This document shows positions 8,140 to 18,600 of a stretch of DNA of 64,000 nt, one piece after another (position 1 is the stretch's first letter; every line of letters starts with the position of its first letter). The stretch lies in NCBI RefSeq assembly GCF_001611675.1, contig NZ_CP014766.1:1550001-1614000 (forward strand), given 5' to 3'. Source of the stretch: Pontibacter akesuensis (lineage in GTDB: Bacteria; Bacteroidota; Bacteroidia; Cytophagales; Hymenobacteraceae). The notes under the pieces are model-generated. The model had not been told where the DNA came from and did no database searches. It was given only the letters and a program-made list of their open reading frames with translations. Made by a program: the position numbers and the translations under genes.

Positions 8140-8601
8140 TTAAAAATCAGTGTTGTTCAGCAATGCTCCTACTGTCAAAGAAATAGCACGTCCATCGGCC
8201 TGACCGGCCAGTTCCTTGGAGGCTACGCCCATTACTTTGCCAATGTCTGAGGGGCCCGTGGCACCGACGCGCTGGATGATCTCCACCAGGCGCGCGCGCA
8301 GGTCCCCTTCGTCCAGCTGCTGTGGCAGGTACTGCTCAATTACAGCCAGTTCTGTCATCTCCACCTCTGCCAGGTCCTGGCGGCCTTGCTGTGCATACAG
8401 CTCTGCCGACTCCCGGCGCTGCTTGGCAGCCTTGGTGAGCAGCTTCATCTCGGTGTCCTGGCTGATGCCGTCCATGCCGCCTTTTTCGGTTTCGGCCAGC
8501 AGGATTTGCGACTTTATACTTCTTAGGGCCTGCAGGCGTGCTTTGTCCTTAGCTAGCATGGCCTGCTTAATATCCGCATCGATGCGTTCTTTTAGCGTCA
8601 T
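8140..8601 (-). CDS. GatB/YqeY domain protein
   Basis: The 153-residue soluble protein is a full-length YqeY homologue: MTLKERIDADIKQAMLAKDKARLQALRSI is the family's opening, followed by AKQRRESAELYAQQGRQDLAEVE, EQYLPQQLDE and GKVMGVASKEL. The fold is shared with the C-terminal tRNA-binding part of GatB, but the standalone protein lacks amidotransferase activity and its role is unknown. The gene starts the minus-strand run and is divergent from pdxJ across a 179-base spacer that must hold promoters for both. Confidence 0.9.
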   Translation of the reverse strand: MTLKERIDADIKQAMLAKDKARLQALRSIKSQILLAETEKGGMDGISQDTEMKLLTKAAKQRRESAELYAQQGRQDLAEVEMTELAVIEQYLPQQLDEGDLRARLVEIIQRVGATGPSDIGKVMGVASKELAGQADGRAISLTVGALLNNTDF

Positions 8602-8780
8602 AGTTTTTTTTTAAATAAGTGCTTTTATACTTTGATAAGCTGCTGCTTATGCGGCAGCCAGGGTTGTATACGCTTCTACGGCCAAAGCCACAGATATCAT
8701 CTTAAACAAAATTAGCTTAACTTAGTCATTTGTAAAACGAACGTATAAAACGGCCTTTGCGCCACGCTTTTGTTGTACCC

Positions 8781-9494
8781 ATGACCAAACTGAGTGTAAA
8801 TATAAACAAAATAGCCACGCTTCGGAACGCCCGCGGCGGCAACAGACCAAACGTGGTACAAACCGCCCTAGACTGCGAGCGCTTTGGAGCCGAGGGCATT
8901 ACAGTGCACCCGCGCCCCGACGAGCGCCACATCCGTTATCAGGATGTCTACGATCTGAAGGAGGTGGTAACCACCGAGTTTAACATTGAGGGTAACCCCA
9001 CGCCCGACTTCCTGCGCATTGTAAAAGAAGTGCGCCCGGCACAGGCCACACTGGTGCCTGATGCGCCCGATGCCATCACTTCCAACGCCGGCTGGGACAC
9101 TGTAAAGTACAAAGATTTTCTGACGGATGTGATTGGGGAGCTGAAAGAATTGGGTATCCGCACCTCTATTTTTGTTGACCCAGTAGAACGCATGGTAGAG
9201 GGTGCCGCCGCAGTGGCTACCGACCGTATTGAGCTTTACACCGAGGCTTACGCCAGCGAATACCTTCAGAACCGGGAGCAGGCCATCGCGCCATACTTAG
9301 CCGCAGCCAGAAAAGCTCAGGAGTATAAACTGGGCCTCAACGCTGGTCACGACCTGGACCTCGACAACCTGAAATACCTGCACGACACGCTGCCGGGGCT
9401 GCAGGAAGTAAGCATTGGCCATGCCCTGATCTGCGATGCCTTATACTTTGGGCTGGAGAACACGATACAGCTGTACCTGCGTCAGCTTAAGTAA
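8781..9494 (+). CDS. pdxJ: Pyridoxine 5'-phosphate synthase
   Basis: PdxJ condenses 3-amino-2-oxopropyl phosphate with 1-deoxyxylulose 5-phosphate to make pyridoxine 5'-phosphate in the DXP-dependent vitamin B6 route. The 237-residue protein shows the family blocks [41 protein letters not shown], the conserved His in [14 protein letters not shown], and [13 protein letters not shown]. The start is the ATG at 8781 ([12 protein letters not shown]); upstream codons do not fit. Its stop overlaps the mnmH start by one base (TAATG), so the two are translationally coupled. Confidence 0.97.
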   Translation: MTKLSVNINKIATLRNARGGNRPNVVQTALDCERFGAEGITVHPRPDERHIRYQDVYDLKEVVTTEFNIEGNPTPDFLRIVKEVRPAQATLVPDAPDAITSNAGWDTVKYKDFLTDVIGELKELGIRTSIFVDPVERMVEGAAAVATDRIELYTEAYASEYLQNREQAIAPYLAAARKAQEYKLGLNAGHDLDLDNLKYLHDTLPGLQEVSIGHALICDALYFGLENTIQLYLRQLK

Positions 9495-10522
9495 TGGTAA
9501 ACAGACTAACAATAGCCGAATTCCTGCAGAAGGCAGCACAACTGCCGGTGCTGGATGTGCGCGCACCCAAAGAGTACGAGGTGGGGCATATTCCGGCAGC
9601 GCATTCTTTTCCTATTTTCGATGATACAGACCGTGCTAAAATTGGAACGGCCTACAAACAGCAGGGACACGACCCGGCGGTGCTGCTCGGCTTGGACTCC
9701 TTTGGCCCGCGTATGTCGGGCTTTGTGAAAGAGGCGACGAAGCTGGCGAAGGACAAGGAAATGCTCGTGCATTGCTGGCGCGGCGGCATGCGCAGCGGTG
9801 CAATGGCCTGGCTGCTGGATTTCTCGGGATTTAAGGTAAACCTGCTGGAGGGCGGCTACAAAGCTTACCGCCACCTGATGCACGCTCAATTCGAGAAGCC
9901 GCGCAGGCTCCTTATACTTGGCGGCCTAACGGGCACAGGCAAAACCGATCTGCTTCCCTATTTGCAACAACAGGGGCAGCAAGTTATAGACCTGGAAGGA
10001 CTGGCCCATCATAAAGGATCTGCCTTCGGAAGTATAGACATGCCGCCACAGCCAAGCACCGAGCATTTTGAGAACCTGCTGGGCATGGAGTTGTTAAAGA
10101 CGGAAGAAGGACAGCCGCTGTGGCTGGAGGACGAGAGCAAGACCATTGGCCGTGTGATGATGCCCAAACCGCTCCACGACCAGATGCAGGCCGCTCCTAC
10201 CATTGTGCTGGAGATTCCGGTGAAGCTGCGCATACAGAAACTGGCCCAGGAGTACTGCAACACTGATAAAGACCAACTTGCCGCGGCCATTCAGAAAATA
10301 CAGAAGCGTTTGGGTGGCTTGGCTACCAAAGAGGCACTGGCGGCCATCGCCGAAGGCGACATGGAGAAGATGGTGGAGATTGCGCTCGTATATTACGACA
10401 AGGCCTACACCTTTGATCTCGACAAGCGGCAACACCTGATTCCGCTGCACTTACAAAGTATAAATCCTGAAGAAAACGCTGCGCAAGTGCAGCAGCTGGC
10501 TCAAAAACACAACTTACTGTAA
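9494..10522 (+). CDS. mnmH: tRNA 2-selenouridine synthase (MnmH/SelU)
   Basis: MnmH replaces the sulfur of 2-thiouridine at position 34 of certain tRNAs with selenium, using selenophosphate. The 342-residue protein has an N-terminal rhodanese domain (LDVRAPKEYEVGHIPAAHSFP, with active Cys94 in LVHCWRGGMRSG) and a C-terminal P-loop domain (GGLTGTGKTD, about residues 143-152). Length and domain order match the family. It starts inside the pdxJ stop codon and its own stop abuts the selD start, so the selenophosphate producer and consumer are made together. Confidence 0.96.
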   Translation: MVNRLTIAEFLQKAAQLPVLDVRAPKEYEVGHIPAAHSFPIFDDTDRAKIGTAYKQQGHDPAVLLGLDSFGPRMSGFVKEATKLAKDKEMLVHCWRGGMRSGAMAWLLDFSGFKVNLLEGGYKAYRHLMHAQFEKPRRLLILGGLTGTGKTDLLPYLQQQGQQVIDLEGLAHHKGSAFGSIDMPPQPSTEHFENLLGMELLKTEEGQPLWLEDESKTIGRVMMPKPLHDQMQAAPTIVLEIPVKLRIQKLAQEYCNTDKDQLAAAIQKIQKRLGGLATKEALAAIAEGDMEKMVEIALVYYDKAYTFDLDKRQHLIPLHLQSINPEENAAQVQQLAQKHNLL

Positions 10523-11575
10523 ATGGAACCTACATCACTCGAAAATATAAAGCTCACACAGTACAGCCACGGCGCTGGCTGCGGCTGCAAAATATCGCCA
10601 AAAGTGCTTGACTCCATCCTGCACTCTGACATCAGCTATCCGCAGGAGAAAAACTTGCTGGTAGGCAACAGCTCCCGCGACGATGCTGCCGTGTACGACA
10701 TCGGCCAGGGCCGCGCCGTTATCAGCACCACCGACTTCTTTATGCCCATTGTAGATGATGCCTACGATTTTGGACGCATTGCCTCGGCCAACGCCATTTC
10801 GGATGTATATGCCATGGGCGGTACGCCGATGATGGCGATTGCCGTGCTAGGCTGGCCTATTGATAAACTTCCACCGGAAGTAGCCAGGCGCGTAATTGAG
10901 GGCAGCCGCAGCATTTGCCAGGAAGCGGGTATTCCGCTGGCAGGCGGCCACAGCATTGATAGCCCGGAGCCGATCTTTGGGCTAGCCGTAACAGGCATGG
11001 TGGACATCAAAAACCTGAAGCAGAACGACACTGCCACCGCCGGCTGTGAGCTATACTTAACCAAACCACTGGGCGTCGGCATCCTCACCACTTCGCAGAA
11101 AAAAGCTATCCTCAAACCTGAGCACGAGCAAATTGCGCCGCAACAGATGATGCAACTGAACAAGATAGGCGCTGAACTGGGGCAACTGCCGCAGGTAAAA
11201 GCTATGACCGACGTAACCGGTTTTGGCTTGATGGGCCACCTTTCTGAGATGTGCGAGGGCAGCAACCTCACCGCCGAAGTATACTTCGACAAAGTGCCGG
11301 TACTGCCGGAGGCGCTGGAATACCTGGCGCAGAAGGCCATCCCCGGAGGCACTCACCGCAACTTCGACAGCTACGGCCACAAGCTAGGCGACCTCACGCC
11401 AGACCAGAAGCACCTGCTCTGCGACCCACAAACAAGCGGTGGCCTACTAATAGCCGTCGAACCGGCAGGTCGTGAAGAAGTGTTGGAGATTTTTCGCAAG
11501 TATGATCTGCACCTGGAACCGTTGGGCGTGCTAAAGGAGCGTAATGGCGAGGAGAAGCTGATACAGGTAGTATAA
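10523..11575 (+). CDS. selD: Selenide, water dikinase
   Basis: SelD makes selenophosphate from selenide and ATP. The 350-residue protein begins with the family block [20 protein letters not shown]; the catalytic pair is Cys20 and Lys23, equivalent to Cys17 and Lys20 of the E. coli enzyme. It uses an ordinary TGC cysteine codon, not selenocysteine. Further family blocks are [20 protein letters not shown], the [12 protein letters not shown] motif, [20 protein letters not shown] and [12 protein letters not shown]. It directly abuts mnmH. No selA or selB is in view, so the visible selenium use is tRNA selenouridine. Confidence 0.98.
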   Translation: MEPTSLENIKLTQYSHGAGCGCKISPKVLDSILHSDISYPQEKNLLVGNSSRDDAAVYDIGQGRAVISTTDFFMPIVDDAYDFGRIASANAISDVYAMGGTPMMAIAVLGWPIDKLPPEVARRVIEGSRSICQEAGIPLAGGHSIDSPEPIFGLAVTGMVDIKNLKQNDTATAGCELYLTKPLGVGILTTSQKKAILKPEHEQIAPQQMMQLNKIGAELGQLPQVKAMTDVTGFGLMGHLSEMCEGSNLTAEVYFDKVPVLPEALEYLAQKAIPGGTHRNFDSYGHKLGDLTPDQKHLLCDPQTSGGLLIAVEPAGREEVLEIFRKYDLHLEPLGVLKERNGEEKLIQVV

Positions 11576-11586
11576 AGCAGTAAGCT

Positions 11587-12237
11587 ATGAGCAGCGGCAG
11601 ATATAGGAAACTCTACTATGTACCGGGGTTAATCAGTTTAATCCTGGTGCCGCTGCTGTTGTCTTTTAGTGGCCAGGAGGTTGTGAAAGGGCTGGACAAA
11701 ACGGTCTTAGAGATCTCAATGTGGAATCCTGCCTTTGCGGAGCATTCCCCTTTTCCGAATCGGGATTATCAGGAAGTGAAGCTTATAGGGGATGAAAAGC
11801 GAGATGCTGCAGCTATCGAAAACGGCAAGCATCTTATCAAGAACCTTTACGATCAGAGAGATACGACGCAAGGAATTCACTTCGCCCTTCAGGATTCTGC
11901 TTCCTATGGTACCTTTGTGCACCTGCTCAACTTCTTCAAGACAGACAGCATTCCATACTATATTGTCTACAATAAAAATATCTGGGTGCTGTATACTGCT
12001 CCAAGCAAGCCGGATAGGCAGGACTATAGGCTAATCTGTGGTAATTCTTATTTGGAAAACGTGATAGTTCAGGATTCTGAAGAAGCTAATATTTTTGCAT
12101 TTATCTCGCCTTATGAGCCATCAGCAGCTAAACTATGGCCTGTACTTGCGACCCTGCTTTTGCTTATCCTGGCAAGCTTTAAGAGCATGAAGCATATACT
12201 ATCCCCACCATCTAAACCATACTTCCGTAAGCTTTAA
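11587..12237 (+). CDS. Unrecognised membrane-anchored protein with two transmembrane segments
   Basis: I do not recognise this 216-residue protein. It has a hydrophobic segment near the N terminus (LISLILVPLLLSF, about residues 15-27) and a second near the C terminus (LWPVLATLLLLILASF, about 186-201), with a polar domain of some 155 residues between them, probably periplasmic. The middle holds aromatic, strand-like stretches (YYIVYNKNIWVLY). It starts 12 bases after selD and may be read with it, but nothing ties it to selenium. Codon use is slightly more AT-rich than in selD. Confidence 0.75.
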   Translation: MSSGRYRKLYYVPGLISLILVPLLLSFSGQEVVKGLDKTVLEISMWNPAFAEHSPFPNRDYQEVKLIGDEKRDAAAIENGKHLIKNLYDQRDTTQGIHFALQDSASYGTFVHLLNFFKTDSIPYYIVYNKNIWVLYTAPSKPDRQDYRLICGNSYLENVIVQDSEEANIFAFISPYEPSAAKLWPVLATLLLLILASFKSMKHILSPPSKPYFRKL

Positions 12238-12273
12238 TCTGATTGGGTTAATTGATCATAAATAACTGAACAA

Positions 12274-13044
12274 ATGAAGTTACACTATAAAGAAATGGGC
12301 CAAGGCCAGCCGCTGCTGATTCTGCACGGCTTGTTTGGCACATTGGATAACTGGGCCACCCTGGCAAAAAGACTGGCAGAGCAATACAATGTGTTCCTGA
12401 TAGATTTGCGCAATCACGGGCGCTCGCCGCATGCCGATGAGCACACCTATGAGTTAATGGCCGCCGACGTGCTGGAACTGGTGGATGAGCTGAAACTGCC
12501 GACACCGGTGATCATGGGTCACTCGATGGGTGGCAAAGTGGCGATGAAGTACGCGCTGACGTATCCTACCCGCCTCACAAAATTGATTGTGGTGGACATC
12601 GCGCCCAAAGCGTACCCGCCGCATCATGACGATATCATTGAGGCGTTGCAGTCAGTAGACTTAACCTCTACCACCAGCCGCAGCGATATTGATGACCAAC
12701 TGGCTAAAACTATCTCGGAGCCCGATGTGCGCCTGTTTCTGATGAAAAACATTTACCGCAAGGAAGACAATACCTTCGGCTGGCGCATGAATCTGGACGG
12801 TATCGACAAGAACTACGAAAACATTGCCGCCGCCATCACCGCTGAGGTACCGTTTAAGAAAAACGCCTTATTTATTAAAGGTGGCCGATCCAGCTATATC
12901 AAGCAGGAAGATATCTATGACAGTATTGAGCGGCTGTTTACCCTGGTTGAAGTTGAAACTATCCCGAACGCGGGCCACTGGGTGCACGCACAGGCACCAG
13001 ACGAGGTGTACGACTTAGTGACAACCTTTATCAATGCAGATTAA
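12274..13044 (+). CDS. Alpha/beta-fold hydrolase, YbfF-type esterase
   Basis: The 256-residue cytoplasmic protein has LLILHGLFGTLDNWATLAKR, FLIDLRNHGRSPH, the nucleophile elbow MGHSMGGKVAMKYA, and the terminal histidine in NAGHWVHAQAPDEV. This combination is close to the YbfF group of short-chain acyl esterases. The natural substrate is unknown. It has a 36-base gap to the gene before it. A repeat-rich 170-base spacer separates it from the methyltransferase gene. Confidence 0.88.
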   Translation: MKLHYKEMGQGQPLLILHGLFGTLDNWATLAKRLAEQYNVFLIDLRNHGRSPHADEHTYELMAADVLELVDELKLPTPVIMGHSMGGKVAMKYALTYPTRLTKLIVVDIAPKAYPPHHDDIIEALQSVDLTSTTSRSDIDDQLAKTISEPDVRLFLMKNIYRKEDNTFGWRMNLDGIDKNYENIAAAITAEVPFKKNALFIKGGRSSYIKQEDIYDSIERLFTLVEVETIPNAGHWVHAQAPDEVYDLVTTFINAD

Positions 13045-13193
13045 TCTGAATCAGGATTTACAGGATGAGAAGGATGTACGGGATTTATAATAGGATCTGC
13101 TCTGATACTTGCATCCTGTTATCCTTACAAGTCCTTTTATTCTTTAAAAGGTTATCCTGTGTATCCTCGAAATCTTGAAAATCCTGATTCAGA
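13045..13193. repeat. Imperfect inverted repeat built from 9-base units with an AGGAT core
   Basis: The outer arms are exact: TCTGAATCAGGATTT (13045-13059) and its complement at 13179-13193. Inside the left arm the core AGGAT or GGAT returns every nine bases (AATCAGGAT, TTACAGGAT, GAGAAGGAT, GTACGGGAT, the last shifted by one). The right arm shows ATCCT at the same 9-base period in inverse orientation. The element fills the spacer between the esterase and methyltransferase genes, starting one base after the stop codon. A single degenerate arm recurs at 35310. Confidence 0.8.
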
Positions 13194-13214
13194 CATTGTG
13201 CTTACCTTTACAAC

Positions 13215-13931
13215 ATGAAACAGACCGGCACGCTTTACCTTATCCCCACCATACTTGCAGAAGACACGCATAACCAGGTTATCTCGCCGCAGGTGAAGGA
13301 CACGGTGCAGCACCTGACGTATTTTATTGTGGAGAACCTGCGCACAGCGCGACGCTATGTGAAAAGCATTTGCCCCGAGCTGGTGATAGAAGAACTGACG
13401 TTTGTGCAGGTGGACAAGGATGCGACACCCGCTCAGGTGCAGGCTTCGCTCTCGCCGCTGCTGGATAAGGGTTTGAACGCCGGTATTATCTCGGAAGCAG
13501 GTTGCCCGGGCGTGGCAGACCCTGGTGCGGAGGTGGTGAAGTATGCGCATCAGAAAAGTATAAAGGTGGTACCTTTTGCCGGACCATCGGCTATACTTCT
13601 TAGCCTGATGGCGAGTGGCTTTAACGGGCAGCAATTCTGTTTCCACGGCTACCTGCCCATCGAGAAGCGCGACCGGCTGCAGGCGCTGCGCCAACTGGAG
13701 AAAGAGATGCAGCAGCGCAACCAGACACAGATCTTTATGGAAACGCCCTACCGCAACAACAAACTGCTCGAAGACCTGCTTTCTACCCTTCATCCTGAAA
13801 CAAAGCTTTGCATCGCGGCGAACATCACCTCTCCCGAGCATGAGCTTATTCAAACCAAAAGCGTCAACCAGTGGCAGGGTAAGCTGCCTGACATCCACAA
13901 GCAACCGGCTGTTTTCCTGATCTATAACTAA
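13215..13931 (+). CDS. SAM-dependent methyltransferase, RsmI-like (tetrapyrrole methylase fold)
   Basis: The 238-residue protein belongs to the SAM-binding fold shared by RsmI (16S rRNA ribose methylation at C1402) and tetrapyrrole methylases. It opens TGTLYLIPTILAEDT, has the SAM-site sequences SEAGCPGVADPGAEVV and VVPFAGPSAILLSLMASGFNGQQF, then FHGYLPIEKRDR and METPYRNNKLLEDLL. It is shorter than canonical RsmI (about 280 residues) and lacks the classical TPIGN opening, so it is probably the Bacteroidota paralogue with an unassigned substrate. Confidence 0.85.
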   Translation: MKQTGTLYLIPTILAEDTHNQVISPQVKDTVQHLTYFIVENLRTARRYVKSICPELVIEELTFVQVDKDATPAQVQASLSPLLDKGLNAGIISEAGCPGVADPGAEVVKYAHQKSIKVVPFAGPSAILLSLMASGFNGQQFCFHGYLPIEKRDRLQALRQLEKEMQQRNQTQIFMETPYRNNKLLEDLLSTLHPETKLCIAANITSPEHELIQTKSVNQWQGKLPDIHKQPAVFLIYN

Positions 13932-14053
13932 CAAAATTGATTTTCCGCAGTTACCCATACTTGCTTCGGTAACAAAGTATAAATCGTTCTTAAGCAGCCA
14001 GAAAAGGATCTCCTTCCTATACTTCTTGAGCTTTAATGCATTTATCAGCAAAA

Positions 14054-14084
14054 GAAAAGGCCCCCGGATACCGGGGGCCTTTTC
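14054..14084. terminator. Bidirectional intrinsic terminator
   Basis: A perfect 14-bp stem, GAAAAGGCCCCCGG (14054-14067) with its complement at 14071-14084, closes on the loop ATA. A-runs on the left and T-runs on the right give U-tracts in both directions. It separates the plus-strand methyltransferase gene from the minus-strand SusD gene. It and its flank (AATGAAGAA) match the terminator at 19397. Confidence 0.92.
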
Positions 14085-14123
14085 ACAATGAAGAATGTAT
14101 TTAATTTTTACCTAAACTTTCCG

Positions 14124-15587
14124 TTATTCCACATCCCACCATACTCTGGTGTAGTTGTCGTCTGCGCCCTGGCGCTCCAGAACCGCATCGTAGTTAGCCT
14201 CGTTCAGGGCTCTCGCGTTAGACGGATAGCCCATTCTGCGTGGAATACCTCTTGCATCAACAGCGTCCGGAGCAGGCGTAAGTGCAGGGTAGCCAGTTCT
14301 TCTCCAGTCTGTCCAGGCTTCAAAACCGTTCTGGTACTGGTGCACCCACTTCTGCGTGATGATCTTCTCCAGACCGTTTGCACCTGTGTAGGCGATCTCA
14401 GGCTGCGCGATGAACTCGTTATACATGGCCTCGTCATACACACCCCAGAACTGCCAGGAAGCTTTGATGCCGTCGTAGTACAGATCAGCTGCAGGTGCGG
14501 CACTTGGAATAGAGAAGCCCCTGTTCACAGCCTCTGCTTTGGCAAACGCTACCTGAGAATAGGTAAAGATTGGGGCAGTAGCGCCAGCATCCTGCAGGTT
14601 AGCGCCTACGCGGCTATAGATACCAGGTATGTTTCTGGCCGCTGAGCTACCGTAAGGCAGCGTTTTCACTTCACCGTCAAGTACCTCGCCATAAACAAAT
14701 ACCCTAGGATCCTCTGTCTCCAACATATAGTTGCCAAGTCGGCTGCTGATGGCGTAGTCGTTACGGTTGTCGTTGGAGTAGTTCTCATACCATGGGTTCC
14801 AATTGTTCGGGTCACCTCCGATAAACTGATGCACAATGTTCTGCGCGTTGCTCTCAATCACCCCAGCGTTAATAGCCGCTGTCATCTCGGTCTGTGCTTT
14901 AGATGGGTTCACTTCCATCAAACGCAGCGCCATGAACAGACGGGTTGTGTTGGCAAAACGCTTCCAGGCAGCCATGTCGCCTCCCAAAAGAATGTCGCCT
15001 GTTACACCGGCCTCATTCACGTTAATCATCGCCTCTGCCTCTGTCAGTTCCTTAAACAGGTCGTTGTAGATATCCTCCTGCTTGTCATACTTTGGCTGCA
15101 GCACCTCGTTGCCCTTCAGCGCCTCGAAGTATGGGATGTCTCCGTAGTTGTCTGTCAGGAACCAGAAGTAGTAGGCCTTCAGAATACGCGCTACGGCCAA
15201 CTGGTTGTTCTTGGATCCGTTTCCAAGGTCAGCCATCGGGCTGTCCTCGTTGTTCAGGTTAATAATGGTCTGCAGGTTGTACAGCGGCCCTGTGTACCAT
15301 GCCGACCACGACAGGTTCCGGGTGTTGTACAGCGATGCAGCCGGATAAGGCCCCTCCGACAGGTACTGGGAGTAGAAGTTGAGGTGCACGGTGGAGTAAC
15401 CTGCCACGTTGCGTATCGGCGTGTTCCATACCGTGAATGGCAGGTTCTGCAGCGAGTACGTCAGCAAAGTACGGGTTGGCGCTTCTGTAACCCTTCTTGG
15501 GTCAACGTTCGTGTCATCGAAGTCGCTAGGGTCGCAAGCTACGAGGCCAAAGAACAGCGCAAAAAAGATTATTATTTTATTTTTCAT
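14124..15587 (-). CDS. SusD/RagB-type outer membrane nutrient-binding lipoprotein (SusD-like_2 type)
   Basis: A 487-residue lipoprotein. The signal peptide ends in the lipobox LVAC with Cys18, followed by DPSDFDDTNVDPRRVTEAPT, the typical start of the SusD-like_2 family. The middle has LKAYYFWFLTDNYGDIPY, a TPR-like helix also typical of the family, and the C terminus has FEAWTDWRRTGYP and YTRVWWDVE. SusD proteins cap the SusC transporter and bind its ligand. The gene starts 20 bases after the SusC gene upstream, so the pair is one unit. Ligand unknown. Confidence 0.93.
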   Translation of the reverse strand: MKNKIIIFFALFFGLVACDPSDFDDTNVDPRRVTEAPTRTLLTYSLQNLPFTVWNTPIRNVAGYSTVHLNFYSQYLSEGPYPAASLYNTRNLSWSAWYTGPLYNLQTIINLNNEDSPMADLGNGSKNNQLAVARILKAYYFWFLTDNYGDIPYFEALKGNEVLQPKYDKQEDIYNDLFKELTEAEAMINVNEAGVTGDILLGGDMAAWKRFANTTRLFMALRLMEVNPSKAQTEMTAAINAGVIESNAQNIVHQFIGGDPNNWNPWYENYSNDNRNDYAISSRLGNYMLETEDPRVFVYGEVLDGEVKTLPYGSSAARNIPGIYSRVGANLQDAGATAPIFTYSQVAFAKAEAVNRGFSIPSAAPAADLYYDGIKASWQFWGVYDEAMYNEFIAQPEIAYTGANGLEKIITQKWVHQYQNGFEAWTDWRRTGYPALTPAPDAVDARGIPRRMGYPSNARALNEANYDAVLERQGADDNYTRVWWDVE

Positions 15588-15607
15588 ACGATAATTCAGA
15601 TTAACAA

Positions 15608-18600
15608 TTACAATCTCACTCTTAGGTTAACACCCATGGTGCGTGTAGATGGCAACTGGCCACCCTCATACCATGTTTCTTCCAGCTCCGATGGGTCGAT
15701 GCCCAGGTCTTTACCAGGAGCGCTGATCAGCCAGGCGTTGCTCACCATCAGGCCGATGTTGGCACTCTTCACCATGGTGCCAAGTATAGATGCAGGCAGT
15801 TCATAACCCAGGCGCACCTCGCGAAGCTTCAGGTAAGAAGCGTCGATTACCATAGAGTTGATCTGGTCGCGCTGAAGCGATGTATAGAAGTATGTTCTGG
15901 CCGGGATGTACGTTTGGTTTGGCTGTCCGCCTACGTTCTCGCCGCCAATAACAGTACCGTCAGCATACACGCCCGGGATCAGGATACCACCACCGTTCGA
16001 TGGAAAATCTCTCCAGTCGTTGCCTTTGTCGTTCACGCCAACTGTTGCCTCGTGCAAGCCTGAGCCCCAGCCATACTGCTTGGTAAGGGAGTGGAACAAG
16101 CCACCTTTCTGAAAGTCGAGGGAGAAGGCAAGGCTAATGCCTTTGTAGCTGAAGTTGTTGAACAAACCACCTGTAAGGTCAGGCTGGATGGTGCCTTTCT
16201 CCTTGTTGATCTCATACAGCGGAATACCGTTTGAGCCTACAATTACACGGCCCTGGTCGTCGCGCTTCCACATACGGCCTACTAACAGACCCCACTCCTG
16301 GCCAACGCGGTGCTCCAAACGGGTGTCGTTACGCTGTGTTGCAGCCAGGTAGGTCTGCAGGCCATCGGCAAGCTCTACAATTTTAGAGCGGTTTCTACCG
16401 ATGTTCAGCGCAATATCCCAGGTAAAGTCACCTCTCAGCGGCTGAGCAGTTATACTAGCCTCTATGCCTTTCCGCTGTATTTTACCAGCGTTGATCTGGT
16501 AGGTGCTAAAGCCGGTAGCCGGGTCTATGTTCAGGCTTAGGATCTGGTCTTCGTTGTCATCCTGGTAGTAGGTGAATTCCACACCCACTGCATTAAAAAA
16601 GCGCAGGTCGGTGCCTACTTCCCATGAGGTTGTAAGCGAAGGCTTGATGTTTCCGGTTCTGAATTCGTTTCCAATCTCGGCAGATGGATTAGAGCCATAT
16701 AGCGGCTCATCATCAATAGCCGTGAAAACGCTATAGGCCGCTAAGTCGGCACCAACCTGTGCCCACGATGCACGGAGTTTACCACTAGAGAGTACGTTGG
16801 TCAGAGCCTGGTTATTAATAACCTCGGTGAACACAAAGCTACCGCCTATAGAAGGATACATGAACCTGTTATTCTGCTCAGGAAGCACCGAAGACCAGTC
16901 GTTTCTGTTCGTCACATCAATAAACAGGAAGCTCTTGTAACCGAACGATGCTCTACCGTAGATACTGCGCACCGCCTGTCTGCTGTACCCTCTTGTAAGC
17001 AATGGCCGGGCAATAGAAGCGCTCATATCGAAGAAGTTCGGGAAGCTAAGGCCGCCCTGGGTCTCCTCCTCCAGTTGGTTGTAGTAGTTCTTGCGCAGGT
17101 TGCCACCCAACAAGGCGTCTACCGAGAAGTCGCCGAAGGCGCGCTTGTACAGCAAGTTTGTCTCGTAGTTCATCTCACGAACCGTGTTCTGGTAGAGCGA
17201 GTAACCATCTGTGTTCAAACCGCCTGTAGCAATTCTGAAATCGCCTTCCGCGTTGCGCTGGCTCATACGGGCATAAGACTGCCAGCTAAAGTGGTCATTA
17301 AATTCGTAGGCAAGACCCAGGTTACCAACCAGGCGGCTAGAGGTAGAAGTGCCATAGTTCTCGTTTACCACGAAGTATGGCGAGTCCCAGTACTGCGGCG
17401 CCAGGTATAGGGCAGGGTTGCCTGTACCGTTCGGGTCACCGATGTTCCAGGACTGCAGCGTTCCATCCGGATTGCGATAATTCTTCAGCCTCTCAAAGTC
17501 AAGCTGGCGCTGGAACCACTGGTTGAAGTTCTGAGTCACGTTCAGGCCATCCAGGCGGTATCCTTCCTGTGGTCTGCCATCCTGCTTGTTGGTGGTGTAA
17601 GACAGGTCCGCTGATGCCGTAAGCTTCTGTGTGATGTCCAGGGAAGTGTTCAGGCCTATTTGGTGCTGGTTGCGCTCCGCGTTTGGAATAATCAGGGTGC
17701 GGTTCTGGTTAGCATAAGTCAGCCTGTAAAGGAAGTTCTCAGCACCACCGCTAAACGCAATGCTGTTGTTGAAGTTCGTACCTGTCTGGTAAAAGTCTTT
17801 CACGTTATCTGGCTGCGCTGTTAGCGGCTCCAGTTTTCCGAAGTCCTCTCCTGCATACCAGGAATAATATGGGCGGTACAGCTGTCCGTTTATCTTCGGT
17901 CCCCAGCTTTCATCCGCACCGTAGTCCAGAATACGCTGCCCGTCGAAAGCTGCCCACTCGGCAGGGTGTGTGTTTGGCTTGTAACGGAAGATGTAGTACC
18001 CTTCGCTGTCATACGTGGAGCCAGGCGTTCTGGCGTTGGAGGAGTAACCACCAGCGTACTCGTTCTGGTAAGGCATCATCACTGATGGGTTCTCAAAAGC
18101 GGCAGAGAGGTTAAGCTCTACGGTTGGCGTACCACGTGTGCCTCTTTTGCTTGTGATCATAACCACACCGTTGGCAGCACGCTGGCCGTAAAGCGCCGTT
18201 GCTGCTGCACCTTTCAGTACAGAGATGCTCGCCACGTTGTCCATAATCACCGCGTTCTGATCTGTGACAGTACCATCCACCACGTAAATTGGCGGCTGAC
18301 TGGTGCTAAGGCTGTTTGCGCCCCTGATCACGATGTTACCGTTGTCGAAGTTAGAGCTTGGCGAGCCTTGGATCTGCACACCGGCTACCTTGCCCACCAG
18401 CGCCGTACTTACGTCGTTTGATTTGGCATAGGTCAGGTTTTCGCTGCTCACGGCTCCCACAGAGTACGGTAGCGTTTCCTTCTCACGCTGATAACCGAGC
18501 GCAGTTACCACCACCTCTTCGAGTTGCTTAGTGTCTACCGGTAGCGACACGTTCACCTTGCTTCCGTTTCCCACTTCTTTCTCAGTGGTTTGGTAGCCAA

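Noticed and set aside
10523..11575. Selenoprotein SelD
   Set aside because: The active-site codon is TGC (Cys20), with no in-frame TGA, so it is the cysteine form.
13152..14051. 299-codon minus-strand frame over the methyltransferase gene
   Set aside because: It is antisense to a clear RsmI-like gene, starts at TTG, and its sequence is typical of a shadow frame. The first 40 codons (ALKLKKYRKEILFWLL) look protein-like but cannot be supported alone.
14829..15806. 325-codon plus-strand frame over the first SusD gene
   Set aside because: Antisense to a SusD gene with signal peptide and family motifs; low-complexity Val/Gln composition.
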